From contig NZ_OW968186.1 of NCBI RefSeq assembly GCF_943169635.2, positions 744,001-808,000 of the forward strand: 64,000 bases of DNA, given 5' to 3'. The position numbers and the translations under genes were made by a program. Under the pieces are notes generated by a model that had not been told where the DNA came from, made no database searches, and was given only the letters and a program-made list of their open reading frames with translations. This DNA comes from Fenollaria sporofastidiosus. Lineage in GTDB: Bacteria > Bacillota > Clostridia > Tissierellales > Peptoniphilaceae. Shown here in pieces: positions 17,033 to 25,238 of this stretch (position 1 is its first letter; the number at the start of each line of letters is the position of its first letter).

Positions 17033-17131
17033 AATCGCCCCTAACACTTGTTCACTTTTCGGTAATGCTCGAGTACACTTACGTACGCTCCGCTTACCTC
17101 AAAGCTCCACTTCGTGTTATGAATCGATTTT
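17031..17131. repeat. long imperfect palindromic intergenic element, copy 1
   Basis: Nested perfect arms: AAAATCG (17031-17037) with CGATTTT (17125-17131), TAACAC (17042-17047) with GTGTTA (17114-17119), GGTAA (17061-17065) with TTACC (17094-17098), and a central GAGTAC/GTACGCTC stem. It begins on the stop codon of the lipoprotein gene. The core (AATGCTC...GTAC...TCCGCTT) recurs at 30406-30530 after another stop codon, so this is a dispersed 3-prime-end element. Confidence 0.7.
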
Positions 17132-17191
17132 TCCAGCAAAATTATAAATAAGATGAATATATTATAATTAGTACAGATAATTAATAAATAA

Positions 17192-17224
17192 GAGCATGTG
17201 GGAAATATCTCACATGCTTTTTTT
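17192..17224 (+). terminator. rho-independent terminator
   Basis: AGCATGTG (17193-17200) pairs with CACATGCT (17211-17218), followed by seven or more T residues. It ends the HutD/lipoprotein transcript. Confidence 0.8.
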
Positions 17225-17260
17225 GTACCCCAAGATATACAAAATTTAAGTTTTGGAAGT

Positions 17261-17350
17261 GAGCTATATAGTAGCAAGCTTCTCATATAATAGCAAGCCT
17301 TGCTATGATAAGAAGCCTCTCATATAATGGGAGCCTAGCTATATACACGG
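17261..17350. repeat. 18-19-bp degenerate tandem repeat array, locus 2
   Basis: About five imperfect units of 18-20 bases with pattern GCctctCATATAATaGcaa lie in the 240-base gap after the terminator. Period and A/T-rich core resemble loci 1 (1101-1222) and 3 (28578-28685). The rest of the gap to 17469 shows no gene. Confidence 0.6.
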
Positions 17351-17469
17351 CGGCTTTTATACCTATGCACGCCTCTTAGATATAGCTAATTAGCCATTGC
17401 TCACACAATTTAGCGTATTATTTTGTTTTAATAATCTTTCTAATGGGTAAACTTAAGCAAGGTGATTTT

Positions 17470-18486
17470 ATGAATTTTGATACTATTATAGATGAAGCTC
17501 TTAAGAAGAAGGAAGCGATGCAAGGCTCTTTCTCGGGTCCTATTAAAAGACATGCTTCTAAGCTAAGGTTTAAGACGATAATGATGAAGGGTGAGGCGCA
17601 CTTGCAGCTTGAAAGTTTTGAGGGTAAGAAGGCTTTTCACGAGAACATCGCCATGCGTGATGCGAAGGCAAGGCTAGGCGCTCTTATGAATGAGTACAAG
17701 CAGCTCTTCATAACTCTTGGCTCTGAATCTTATCAAGTTTTTAACAACAAGGGCAAGTTCAAGCTTCTTAAGGTTAAGACTGAAAGAGCGGCGAAGGCGC
17801 AATCTCATAACAAGAAGAAAAATTACATACTTGAGGAAGGGGAATGCATTGACTTTCTTATCTACCTAAAGGTTATGAGTGAGGACGGCAAGGTCTACAA
17901 GAGCTACTACGACAAGTTTAAGCAGATCAATAAGTACCTTGAAATCTTTGACAAGGCGCTTGAGAAGGTAGATACAAGTAAGAAGCTACGCATACTTGAC
18001 TTTGGCTGCGGCAAGGCATACCTAACTTTTGCAGTTTATTATTATCTAAAGAATATAAGGAAGCTCGACTTCTACATCGAGGGTCTCGACCTTAAGGAAG
18101 ATGTTGTTCATGACTTAAACTCCATCAAGGATGCGCTTCACTACGAGGACATAGACTTTGTATGTAAGGATATAAAGGACTACTCCAAGACTGATAATAT
18201 CGACATCATGCTTACTCTGCACGCTTGCGACATAGCGACCGACATCGCCATAAAGAAGGCGGTGGATCTAAATGCGTCACTTATACTATCGGTTCCGTGC
18301 TGTCAAAAAGAGCTATTCCCTAAGATTAAATCTAACGAGCTTGAGGGCATTCTTAAGCACGGCATACTTAAGGAGAGGGTCGCAGCAATCGTCACTGACT
18401 CACTTAGAAGTCTTTACCTAGAGATGCATGGCTACAAATCAGAAATCATAGAGTTCATCGACATGGATCATACACCTATCTTATGA
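17470..18486 (+). CDS. class I SAM-dependent methyltransferase (Methyltransf_32 type)
   Basis: 338 residues. The N-terminal about 140 residues form a basic accessory region. The methyltransferase core follows with motif I LDFGCGKAYLTFAVYYYL, the acidic motif IEGLDLKEDV, and the family-specific LHACDIATD and SVPCCQKEL. These match the family that includes GSTCD-like methyltransferases; the substrate is not known and could be RNA. ATG 17470 is chosen because AAGGTG lies 5 bases upstream; an in-frame ATG at 17443 lacks a site. Confidence 0.8.
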   Translation: MNFDTIIDEALKKKEAMQGSFSGPIKRHASKLRFKTIMMKGEAHLQLESFEGKKAFHENIAMRDAKARLGALMNEYKQLFITLGSESYQVFNNKGKFKLLKVKTERAAKAQSHNKKKNYILEEGECIDFLIYLKVMSEDGKVYKSYYDKFKQINKYLEIFDKALEKVDTSKKLRILDFGCGKAYLTFAVYYYLKNIRKLDFYIEGLDLKEDVVHDLNSIKDALHYEDIDFVCKDIKDYSKTDNIDIMLTLHACDIATDIAIKKAVDLNASLILSVPCCQKELFPKIKSNELEGILKHGILKERVAAIVTDSLRSLYLEMHGYKSEIIEFIDMDHTPIL

Positions 18487-18584
18487 TCAGAGCCTTCAAA
18501 GACAAGGCTAATCCATTAGCCAAGGCTCAGTACGATAGTATCAAAAAACTATTTAATTTAGAAAATATTTTCATAGAAGGTTAG
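18483..18584 (+). CDS. possible 33-residue peptide coupled to the methyltransferase
   Basis: The ATG overlaps the upstream TGA (ATGA). The frame reads a 33-residue, partly basic peptide (MIRAFKDKANPLAKAQYDS...) and ends 4 bases before the next gene. It could be a small coupled protein, a remnant of a lost gene, or chance. No family was recognised. Confidence 0.3.
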   Translation: MIRAFKDKANPLAKAQYDSIKKLFNLENIFIEG

Positions 18585-18588
18585 ACAG

Positions 18589-19779
18589 ATGATAGAAAAA
18601 TTAATTTACTTTATAAACAGACCTAACAGAAACACGCGTGATGCGTTATTTAGAAAGAAGACTGGTTACTTCGTTTCAATCACGGGTATCATCTTTAACA
18701 TACTTTTAAGTGCAGCGAAGCTTACAATCGGTATCTTTGTTCACTCCATCGCCATCATGGCGGATGCGGTAAACAACATCTTTGACACCATCTCGTCGGT
18801 GATTACACTTTTGGGCTTTAAGTTATCGGAGAAGCCGGCGGATAGGGAGCATCCATACGGACACGGTAGGCTCGAGTACATATCAGGCCTTGTCATATCC
18901 ATCATCGTCATCATCATAGGTCTGCAATTCATAAAGTCGTCGTTTTTAAGAATACTGCACCCAGACATCGTTAAGTTCGACCTTGCAAGCTTTATAATTA
19001 TGCTGCTTTCGATACTTGTCAAAGTTTTCATCACTTTCTTGAACAAGGGTGCAGGCGAGATGATAGACTCGAAGGCGATGAAGGCAACTAGCATAGACTC
19101 ACTTGGCGACGTCTTCACGACTATGGTTGTCATTGTGCCGATGATTAGCTCACTTTTCACAACTGTACAAGTCGACGGCTACTTCGGTATACTAGTTTCA
19201 CTTATGATTATTAAGAATGGTATAGAGATGATAAAGGAGACCATAGGCCCAATTTTAGGCGAGGAGCCAGACAGGGAGCTTGTGGAGCTTATACACAAAG
19301 ACTTAGAGTCTGAGCCATTAATCAAGAACGTGCACGACTTTCACGCACACAACTACGGTCCTGATAATGTCTACATCTCCTTCGATGTTGAGATGCCAGC
19401 ACACCTTACCATTGAAGAGGCACACAGCGTTATAGACACTTGGGAGAGGATACTTGAGGACAAGTACAAGATCACCATCATCATACACGTTGACCCTTAC
19501 ATGGCTGAGGACGAGTGTTCTGAGCTTTACAAGAAGCTTGAGAATGCGGTGAAAGATGACAAAAATGTTGTTGCTTTACACGATTTTAGAGTTGTAAACA
19601 GTAAGTCTAGCAAGGACATCTTGCTACTAGACCTCGTTTTGAACGATATGCAGGGTAAGGACAAACAGACGCTTGCGGACGAGATGTGTAAACGTTTTGA
19701 AAGTGAAGTCTCAGATGACTACGACTATAGATTAAGGATAGTACCGAATTTTACAAATATAGGAGACGATTTGAAGTAA
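18589..19779 (+). CDS. cation diffusion facilitator family transporter
   Basis: 396 residues. CDF proteins export divalent metals (Zn, Mn, Fe, Co) in exchange for protons. About six membrane helices occupy residues 25-215. Metal-site motifs appear as ADAVNNIFD and DREHPYGHGRLEY in the first half and S-x2-D-x3-D (SIDSLGDVFT) in helix 5. A cytoplasmic C-terminal domain (about 220-300, VHDFHAHNYG) is followed by about 90 more residues that look like a second small alpha/beta domain (VVALHDFRVVNSK), longer than the minimal family length. The metal cannot be named from the sequence. Confidence 0.9.
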   Translation: MIEKLIYFINRPNRNTRDALFRKKTGYFVSITGIIFNILLSAAKLTIGIFVHSIAIMADAVNNIFDTISSVITLLGFKLSEKPADREHPYGHGRLEYISGLVISIIVIIIGLQFIKSSFLRILHPDIVKFDLASFIIMLLSILVKVFITFLNKGAGEMIDSKAMKATSIDSLGDVFTTMVVIVPMISSLFTTVQVDGYFGILVSLMIIKNGIEMIKETIGPILGEEPDRELVELIHKDLESEPLIKNVHDFHAHNYGPDNVYISFDVEMPAHLTIEEAHSVIDTWERILEDKYKITIIIHVDPYMAEDECSELYKKLENAVKDDKNVVALHDFRVVNSKSSKDILLLDLVLNDMQGKDKQTLADEMCKRFESEVSDDYDYRLRIVPNFTNIGDDLK

Positions 19780-19802
19780 TAGTTTGATTTTAGGAGGTAA
19801 TT

Positions 19803-21137
19803 ATGAAGGATATGGATTATGATAAGATAGGCGAAAGATACATCGAGATAGTGAAGGAGGACCCTGAGAAATATTATAAGGATTATAAAAAGCTCTTGGA
19901 GAAGGTTGAAAAGTTGACTGCGAAGTACAAGGGTAAGCCGGTTCCTGCTATATACCAACCTTTCTTCGTATCGGATGAGGACGAGGAGAACTTCAAGTAC
20001 ATCTCTGAGATGATGATGAGGATATCAGACAAGGTGACTAAGGCTTACGTTGCAATATCTGCTTTTAGAAACAGCTTTGACTTCGATGACAAGATGAAGA
20101 AGCTTTTGATACACAAGCCATTGCTTTCAACATTTGTACCAATCTGCCGCTACGACATCTTCTACAAGTCGCGTGATGAGTTCAAGTTCTGCGAGCTAAA
20201 CACTGACGGATCCTCTGCCATGAACGAGGACAATGAGCTTGCACCTATGATGCTTGAGCTTGAAGCTATGAAGGAGATGGAGAAGCGCTACGGCTACAAG
20301 TTCTCATACTACGAACTGTTTGACTCGTGGGTTGATGAGTTCATAACGCTATACAAGGAAACTAATGGCGAAGAAAATTTCAACCTTGCCATAGTCGACA
20401 TCATGTCAAGCGCATCAACAGAAGAGTTCGAACGCTTCAAGAGAGCCTTTGAGAAGAGAGGTATCAAGACCATCATCTGCGATGTAAGAGACATTAAGCG
20501 TAAGGACGGTCACATATACTCAGGAGATTTTAGGATAGACGCTGTCTACAGAAGGCTTGTTACCTTCGAAGCAGTTGAGCACTGGGACGAGATACAAGAG
20601 TTTGTTGATGCATACCTTAACGATGAGTTCGTTATGATAGGTTCCTTCAAGAGCCAAGTTATGCACGACAAAAGGATATTCATAAAGCTCTTCGAAGACA
20701 GAGTTAAGAAGTTCTTGTCAAAGGACGAGCTTGAGTTCATAGAAAAACACATACCATACACAGCCATGCTTACAAAGAGCACTGTTAATGAAGTTTTGGA
20801 TAATAAGGACAAGTACATCATAAAGCCTGTTGACCTAAACGCATCAAGGGGCGTCTACGTTGGCAAGGACCACTCCGCAAAAGAATTTGAAGAAATTTTG
20901 AAAAAGCATGCAGACACTGGGTATATATTCCAAGAATACATCGAGCTATACAAAAGAGATGTTGTGATCTTTAACGATAAGGGTGAGCTAGAGGTGAAAG
21001 AGCTTAAGTCCATAGCCGGCCTCTTCATATATAACAAGAAGTTCAAGGGTCTCTACACTCGCTATGGTGAAGGCAATATAATTTCAAGCTTGCACCAATA
21101 TTACCTTGGTGTAAACATCAGAGCAAAGGAGTCTTAA
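19803..21137 (+). CDS. ATP-grasp protein, glutathionylspermidine synthase-like
   Basis: 444 residues. The N-terminal half has the substrate-side motifs ICRYDIFYKSRDEFKFCELNTDG, and the C-terminal half an ATP-grasp fold: KYIIKPVDLNASRGVYVGKD, YIFQEYIEL and YTRYGEGNIISS. This arrangement resembles glutathionylspermidine-synthase-type (CP_ATPgrasp) ligases, which join a carboxylate to an amine using ATP. The substrate is unknown. It has a good AGGAGG site and is followed after one base by a GTG-started lipoprotein gene, so the two are coupled. Confidence 0.65.
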   Translation: MKDMDYDKIGERYIEIVKEDPEKYYKDYKKLLEKVEKLTAKYKGKPVPAIYQPFFVSDEDEENFKYISEMMMRISDKVTKAYVAISAFRNSFDFDDKMKKLLIHKPLLSTFVPICRYDIFYKSRDEFKFCELNTDGSSAMNEDNELAPMMLELEAMKEMEKRYGYKFSYYELFDSWVDEFITLYKETNGEENFNLAIVDIMSSASTEEFERFKRAFEKRGIKTIICDVRDIKRKDGHIYSGDFRIDAVYRRLVTFEAVEHWDEIQEFVDAYLNDEFVMIGSFKSQVMHDKRIFIKLFEDRVKKFLSKDELEFIEKHIPYTAMLTKSTVNEVLDNKDKYIIKPVDLNASRGVYVGKDHSAKEFEEILKKHADTGYIFQEYIELYKRDVVIFNDKGELEVKELKSIAGLFIYNKKFKGLYTRYGEGNIISSLHQYYLGVNIRAKES

Positions 21138-21138
21138 A

Positions 21139-21933
21139 GTGAAGAAGAAATTAATTTTGATGCTTGCTATGTTAATGGCGGCCGCACTAGTATTAACAGC
21201 GTGCAAGAAAGACGTACCAAAGAATAATGAAGCAAAAGAAAATACTGCTCAAGAAGATAGTAAAGACGACGCTAAAACAGAAGAAGATAAGAAGAATGAT
21301 GAGTACGCTGAGCTTGTTAAGAAGACGAAGGGCGTATCGGACCTTATAGAAGGCGACTTAGTTATCCAAGATGTAAAGGTTTACAAGGCGGTAGAAGAAG
21401 GAGACAAACTTTCACTTTTAGTTAATTATGCAGAGTTTGGATATAAGTACAACGACCACGTTTTTGAAAACACAGCCGGTATGCTAATGCCGCTTAAGCT
21501 TGTATATGTGAAAAGTGGTGATGAATACGAGTTAAAAGAAAAGATTGATGCAGAAGATGGCGAAGGATATTATGCTTCTTTAGTTAAGATGGCAGACGGA
21601 GATGAAGAGCTTGCCAAAGAGGTAGCTGTGCAAGGCATAAACCCAAGATACGACAGCGTTATGAAGGAGCTTTACAAAGCTGCTCAAAAGGCAGGACTAA
21701 AGGACTTCACGCTAGATATTGACAATGCACCAGGCTACCCAAAGGATGAGTCTTTATTCATAGAAGACGTTCCTAACGAGCCTAAGAACACCATTGCCAT
21801 AGTTAATAAAGAAGCTTACGAAAAAGCAAAGAAGAACGAAGCTAATGAAAATTGGCCACATATAGATGGCTTATTGTATCACAAAGATACAAAGATCGCA
21901 GTTAAAAACATTATTGACGACTTTACAAAATAA
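21139..21933 (+). CDS. lipoprotein of unknown function (GTG start)
   Basis: 264 residues. Signal peptide with lipobox L-T-A-C (Cys near residue 22), then a D/E/K/N-rich linker to about residue 55 and a soluble domain that I do not recognise. The acidic linker style matches the lipoprotein at 16082. GTG 21139 follows AAAGGAG inside the ATP-grasp gene end. Association with the ATP-grasp ligase suggests a shared surface-related task (inference). Confidence 0.75.
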   Translation: MKKKLILMLAMLMAAALVLTACKKDVPKNNEAKENTAQEDSKDDAKTEEDKKNDEYAELVKKTKGVSDLIEGDLVIQDVKVYKAVEEGDKLSLLVNYAEFGYKYNDHVFENTAGMLMPLKLVYVKSGDEYELKEKIDAEDGEGYYASLVKMADGDEELAKEVAVQGINPRYDSVMKELYKAAQKAGLKDFTLDIDNAPGYPKDESLFIEDVPNEPKNTIAIVNKEAYEKAKKNEANENWPHIDGLLYHKDTKIAVKNIIDDFTK

Positions 21934-21984
21934 TGTATACTTTAGCCTTGTCTATAAGATGAGGCTAAAATATTGCATTATTAC

Positions 21985-22013
21985 TTGTAATTTTTGAATT
22001 CTTAGTGTATAAT
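21985..22013 (+). promoter_or_regulatory. probable promoter of the 85-residue protein gene
   Basis: TTGTAA (21985-21990), a 17-base spacer and TATAAT (22008-22013). Confidence 0.6.
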
Positions 22014-22045
22014 GACTGTAGGGAAATAGAGAAAGGGAGTGCGTG

Positions 22046-22303
22046 ATGAAAGAGTTAGAACTAAAAGTTATTAAATCTGAATCATCAAAAGGCTTATACA
22101 TAGAACTTGGTCAGGGAGTTGTTGACTTCACAAAAGCAATCAAAGCTAAGATATATATATCTGTAGGCGACAAAAAAGTAGAAGCTAGTATGATTAAGTT
22201 CCCAAAGGGCTTATATATAGTACCACTTAAAGAAAGACAGTTAAGAGTACTTAAGGTCGAAGAGGGTAAGACATATAAGTTCAAGATAGAACACAGAAGA
22301 TAG
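22046..22303 (+). CDS. small hypothetical protein
   Basis: 85 residues with no signal peptide or membrane segment. The sequence alternates short beta-like stretches (KIYISVGDKKVEASMIKFP, GLYIVPLKERQLRVLKVEEG), suggesting a small beta-barrel. It is not recognised. It stands alone between its own promoter (21985-22013) and a strong terminator (22315-22346). The ATG at 22046 is preferred over the GTG one codon earlier because of spacing from AAAGGGAG. Confidence 0.6.
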   Translation: MKELELKVIKSESSKGLYIELGQGVVDFTKAIKAKIYISVGDKKVEASMIKFPKGLYIVPLKERQLRVLKVEEGKTYKFKIEHRR

Positions 22304-22314
22304 CTATAAGCATT

Positions 22315-22346
22315 AAGGCGAAACATAAGTTTCGCCTTTTATTTTT
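22315..22346 (+). terminator. rho-independent terminator
   Basis: A perfect 10-bp stem, AAGGCGAAAC (22315-22324) with GTTTCGCCTT (22329-22338), followed by a T-rich tract. Confidence 0.85.
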
Positions 22347-22382
22347 GCGTGAAATAAGAGCTAGATTGCATAAAAATTGCAC

Positions 22383-22409
22383 AAAAAAAGACTTCACAAA
22401 TGTGAAGCC
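22383..22409 (-). terminator. terminator of the ferredoxin gene (minus strand)
   Basis: On the minus strand a GCTTCACA/TGTGAAG-type stem (22391-22398 with 22401-22408) is followed by seven T residues (A run at 22383-22389). Confidence 0.75.
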
Positions 22410-22430
22410 TTTAATCGATACTCCTATGTC

Positions 22431-22598
22431 TTAGTTTTGTTTTGGAGCATCTACTGGACAAACACTGCTGCATTGTCCGCAGTCGATGCATTTATCTGCA
22501 TCAATTATGTAGATATCGCCTTCAGATATAGCGTCAACTGGACACTCTGGTAAGCATTGTCCGCATGCTATACATTCTGAACTGATTACGTATGCCAT
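22431..22598 (-). CDS. 2[4Fe-4S] ferredoxin
   Basis: 55 residues. Two C-x2-C-x2-C-x3-C-P motifs (C9, C12, C15, C19 and C37, C40, C43, C47) each bind a 4Fe-4S cluster, the layout of low-potential clostridial ferredoxins that serve pyruvate:ferredoxin oxidoreductase, hydrogenase and similar enzymes. It is a single-gene unit with its own consensus promoter and terminator on the minus strand, and AAGGAGGG precedes the ATG. Confidence 0.95.
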   Translation of the reverse strand: MAYVISSECIACGQCLPECPVDAISEGDIYIIDADKCIDCGQCSSVCPVDAPKQN

Positions 22599-22619
22599 AA
22601 TATCCCTCCTTGTACTTAT

Positions 22620-22648
22620 ATTATAATGAATGTAGATACGTTTGTCAA
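22620..22648 (-). promoter_or_regulatory. ferredoxin promoter (minus strand)
   Basis: On the minus strand TTGACA (22643-22648) and TATAAT (22620-22625) with a 17-base spacer: full consensus. Confidence 0.85.
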
Positions 22649-22732
22649 GTGATTAGAGTCACATTATCCATTTAAATAATGCGCTGCACTAACAGCTCTA
22701 CTATCATCCATTATATCTATACCCAAATATGA

Positions 22733-22761
22733 TTGTCTTTAATCACGATAAATGATATAAT
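22733..22761 (+). promoter_or_regulatory. promoter of the trmN6-rsmI-nurA-herA-glgA run
   Basis: TTGTCT (22733-22738), 17 bases, then an extended TGaTATAAT minus-10 (22756-22761), 19 bases before the trmN6 ATG. Confidence 0.7.
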
Positions 22762-22779
22762 ATTTATAAGGAGGCATAT

Positions 22780-23475
22780 ATGGACAAGGTAGCAGGTACA
22801 AACTATTACATATATCAAGACAAGGACGACTTTTCTTATGGTATAGACGCAATACTTCTTTCTGACTTTGCAAAGGCGAAGGAAGATCACATAGACCTTT
22901 GCACTGGTAACGGCATAGTCGCGCTTAGACTTTCCTACCTTTACAAGAAGTCGAAAGTGGTCGGAGTCGACATAGATGAGAAGGCGATAGATTTATGCAA
23001 AAAGTCCATAGCCGTGAACGAAATTAATGACAGAGTAGAGGCTATAAGGCTTGACATAAGGGAAGTGGAGGAGCACTTTAAGAAGAACGCCTTCGACAGT
23101 CTCTCTGTAAACCCGCCCTACCTTGATCCAAAGGATAATATAGCAACAGATGACTACAAAAGGCAGGAAATCCTACTTAAGCTTGATGATATAGCAAAGG
23201 CAGCGAGCTACCTACTTAAGCCATTTAGTAAGGTTTACATGGTGCATAGACCATCAAGGCTTATCGACATCGTCTTGAGCTTTAAAAAGTATGGCATCAA
23301 CACTAGAAGGCTCAGAGCTGTTAAACCATTTGCGGACAAAAAGGCGAACATGATACTTATAGAGCTCGAAAAGTCAGACAAGACTGGCTTTGAATATATG
23401 AATGAACTTGTCGTCTACAACTCAGACGGCACTTACACTGATGAAGTAAAGGAGATTTACTATGGACATCAATAA
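22780..23475 (+). CDS. trmN6: tRNA1(Val) (adenine-N6)-methyltransferase-like protein
   Basis: 231 residues. Class I SAM fold: motif I IDLCTGNGIVALRL, acidic motif VVGVDIDEKAI, and the N6-adenine catalytic motif NPPY (SVNPPYLDP). The start YYIYQDKDDFSYGIDAILLSDFA is typical of the TrmN6/YabB family, which modifies A37 of tRNA-Val. It overlaps rsmI by 14 bases; Firmicutes often pair these two genes. The exact RNA target is inferred from the family. Confidence 0.85.
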   Translation: MDKVAGTNYYIYQDKDDFSYGIDAILLSDFAKAKEDHIDLCTGNGIVALRLSYLYKKSKVVGVDIDEKAIDLCKKSIAVNEINDRVEAIRLDIREVEEHFKKNAFDSLSVNPPYLDPKDNIATDDYKRQEILLKLDDIAKAASYLLKPFSKVYMVHRPSRLIDIVLSFKKYGINTRRLRAVKPFADKKANMILIELEKSDKTGFEYMNELVVYNSDGTYTDEVKEIYYGHQ

Positions 23476-24298
23476 AGGCACTTTATATATAGTCGCAACA
23501 CCCATAGGTAACTACGAAGACATAAGCTTACGTGCGCTGAACGTATTAAAGAGCGTAGACTACATTGCCTGCGAGGACACAAGGCACTCAGGTGTGCTTC
23601 TTAAGCACTACGAGATTAAAAAGCCGCTCTTTGCCTACCACAAGTTTAATGAGAAGGACAAGACGCCATATATACTTGAGCTTCTAGCTGATGGTAAAAG
23701 CGTCGCAATAGTATCAGATGCAGGCTCACCTGGCATATCGGACCCAGGAGTTGTAGCGGCTCGTGCTGCAAGAGAAGCTGGATATACCGTGACAGCCATA
23801 CCTGGAGCGACAGCCTTTGTTACATCACTTATGGCAAGTGGCATAGACCTTAGTCACTTTGCCTTCATAGGTTTTGCACCGCAAAAGGATGCGAAGCGTA
23901 AGAAGTTTTTGGAAAGCTACAGAGCGTACAAGATGCCACTAATCTTCTACGAAGCGCCGCATAGACTTATCGCTTTCTTAGAAACGGCACTTGACGTTTA
24001 TGGTGACAGAGAGGCCTTTATAAGCCGTGAGCTAACAAAATTATACGAGGAGCACCTTCATATGCACCTAAGTGAGTTAATATCACACTTCAAAGAGAAT
24101 GAGCCACGTGGTGAGTTTGTTATCACGATTTTAAATGACGCTGCAAGTGATGAAGATGAGACCATGGACATAAACGAAGCTGCAAGAGCACTTATAGGCG
24201 AGGGGATGAGCATAAAAGATGCTACAAATAAGTTAAAGGAGCTTGGCTTTAAGAAGAACGATGCCTACAAGGCTCTGCTTGAGATAAAGGATGAATAA
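23462..24298 (+). CDS. rsmI: 16S rRNA (cytidine1402-2'-O)-methyltransferase RsmI
   Basis: 278 residues. RsmI uses SAM to methylate the 2'-OH of C1402 in the decoding centre. The TIM-like tetrapyrrole-methylase fold is evident: GTLYIVATPIGNYEDISLRAL, ACEDTRHSG, SDAGSPGISDPG and IFYEAPHRL. A C-terminal helical extension (about 235-278) resembles the HTH-like tail of the family. Its stop overlaps the start region of nurA. Confidence 0.95.
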   Translation: MDINKGTLYIVATPIGNYEDISLRALNVLKSVDYIACEDTRHSGVLLKHYEIKKPLFAYHKFNEKDKTPYILELLADGKSVAIVSDAGSPGISDPGVVAARAAREAGYTVTAIPGATAFVTSLMASGIDLSHFAFIGFAPQKDAKRKKFLESYRAYKMPLIFYEAPHRLIAFLETALDVYGDREAFISRELTKLYEEHLHMHLSELISHFKENEPRGEFVITILNDAASDEDETMDINEAARALIGEGMSIKDATNKLKELGFKKNDAYKALLEIKDE

Positions 24299-24299
24299 T

Positions 24300-25238
24300 A
24301 TGAACGAAGAATTACTCATAAAGATTAGAGATATAAACTCTTTGCTTAGAGAAAAGTCGAAAATTTTCGATGAGAAGGGCAAGGAAGGTATAAAGAGTGA
24401 GATCTATGGCGTGCTTGCGGATAAGTACATGATAGAGGACGAGGTGGATCTAGAAAAAATTGCAGACGAAGGCGGTTTATGGGCAGTTGACGGCTCTCTG
24501 AATAGGATAGGCGCCTTGTATCCGCACTACATCAGTGTCATAGACGCACTTGTGATATCGACAAAGGATAATTATGAAAAGAGGCTCACTACAGTTTACT
24601 CGCCTATTGAGGATAGGATCAGAGAGGAAGATGAGTTTTCCTTTGAGCAAGAGGTCTACATCAAGAAGGAGATGGCAAGGCTAGAAGTAAGAGTGTGCAT
24701 AGAAGCCTTGAAGGAGAGAAAGCCAAAGATGATATTCATGGACGGAGGCTTCATTCGCTACATCATTAGCTGCGAAGACGACTTCAACGAGCTACGAAAA
24801 ATCTGCGTAGATGAAGGCATCATCTTAGTCGGTGTCATCGAAGAGATCAAGACAGCCACTATCTCAGAAGCAATAAAATTTGAGGCCTACGACAAGGAGA
24901 TATTATACTCCCTACTTGATTACAAGGAAGCGATGATTATAAGGGACGCATGCAACAAGAAGGCAGAGAGCGGCATAGTGAGCGCCTTTGCTAGAACATC
25001 GATGAAGCCTAATGCCATCGGCGTGGATATATGCAAAGAGCAAAGAGATTACATGCACATGGTTTTAGAGACTATACTTAAGCTAACACCAAAAAACTCC
25101 AGAGGCATACCGCTTATACTTGACATAGTTGATAAGAAGGTCAAGATTACTGAAGAAATGAAAGAAGATGTTCTTGTTAAAGAGCTTGACAAGGACATAT
25201 ATGATAGATATTTTAACGAAGTGAGGAATTTAAGATGA
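24300..25238 (+). CDS. nurA: NurA-domain nuclease
   Basis: 312 residues. NurA is a Mn-dependent nuclease with an RNase-H-like fold that works with the HerA translocase in DNA end resection. Candidate acidic residues sit in AVDGS (Asp near 63), FMDGGFI (near 147) and RGIPLILDIVDK near the C-terminus, all typical NurA positions. ATG 24300 is used because AAAGG is 9 bases upstream; an ATG at 24291 is too close. The gene overlaps herA by 4 bases, strong evidence that the two proteins act together. No Mre11 or Rad50 homologue is in the window. Confidence 0.85.
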   Translation: MNEELLIKIRDINSLLREKSKIFDEKGKEGIKSEIYGVLADKYMIEDEVDLEKIADEGGLWAVDGSLNRIGALYPHYISVIDALVISTKDNYEKRLTTVYSPIEDRIREEDEFSFEQEVYIKKEMARLEVRVCIEALKERKPKMIFMDGGFIRYIISCEDDFNELRKICVDEGIILVGVIEEIKTATISEAIKFEAYDKEILYSLLDYKEAMIIRDACNKKAESGIVSAFARTSMKPNAIGVDICKEQRDYMHMVLETILKLTPKNSRGIPLILDIVDKKVKITEEMKEDVLVKELDKDIYDRYFNEVRNLR

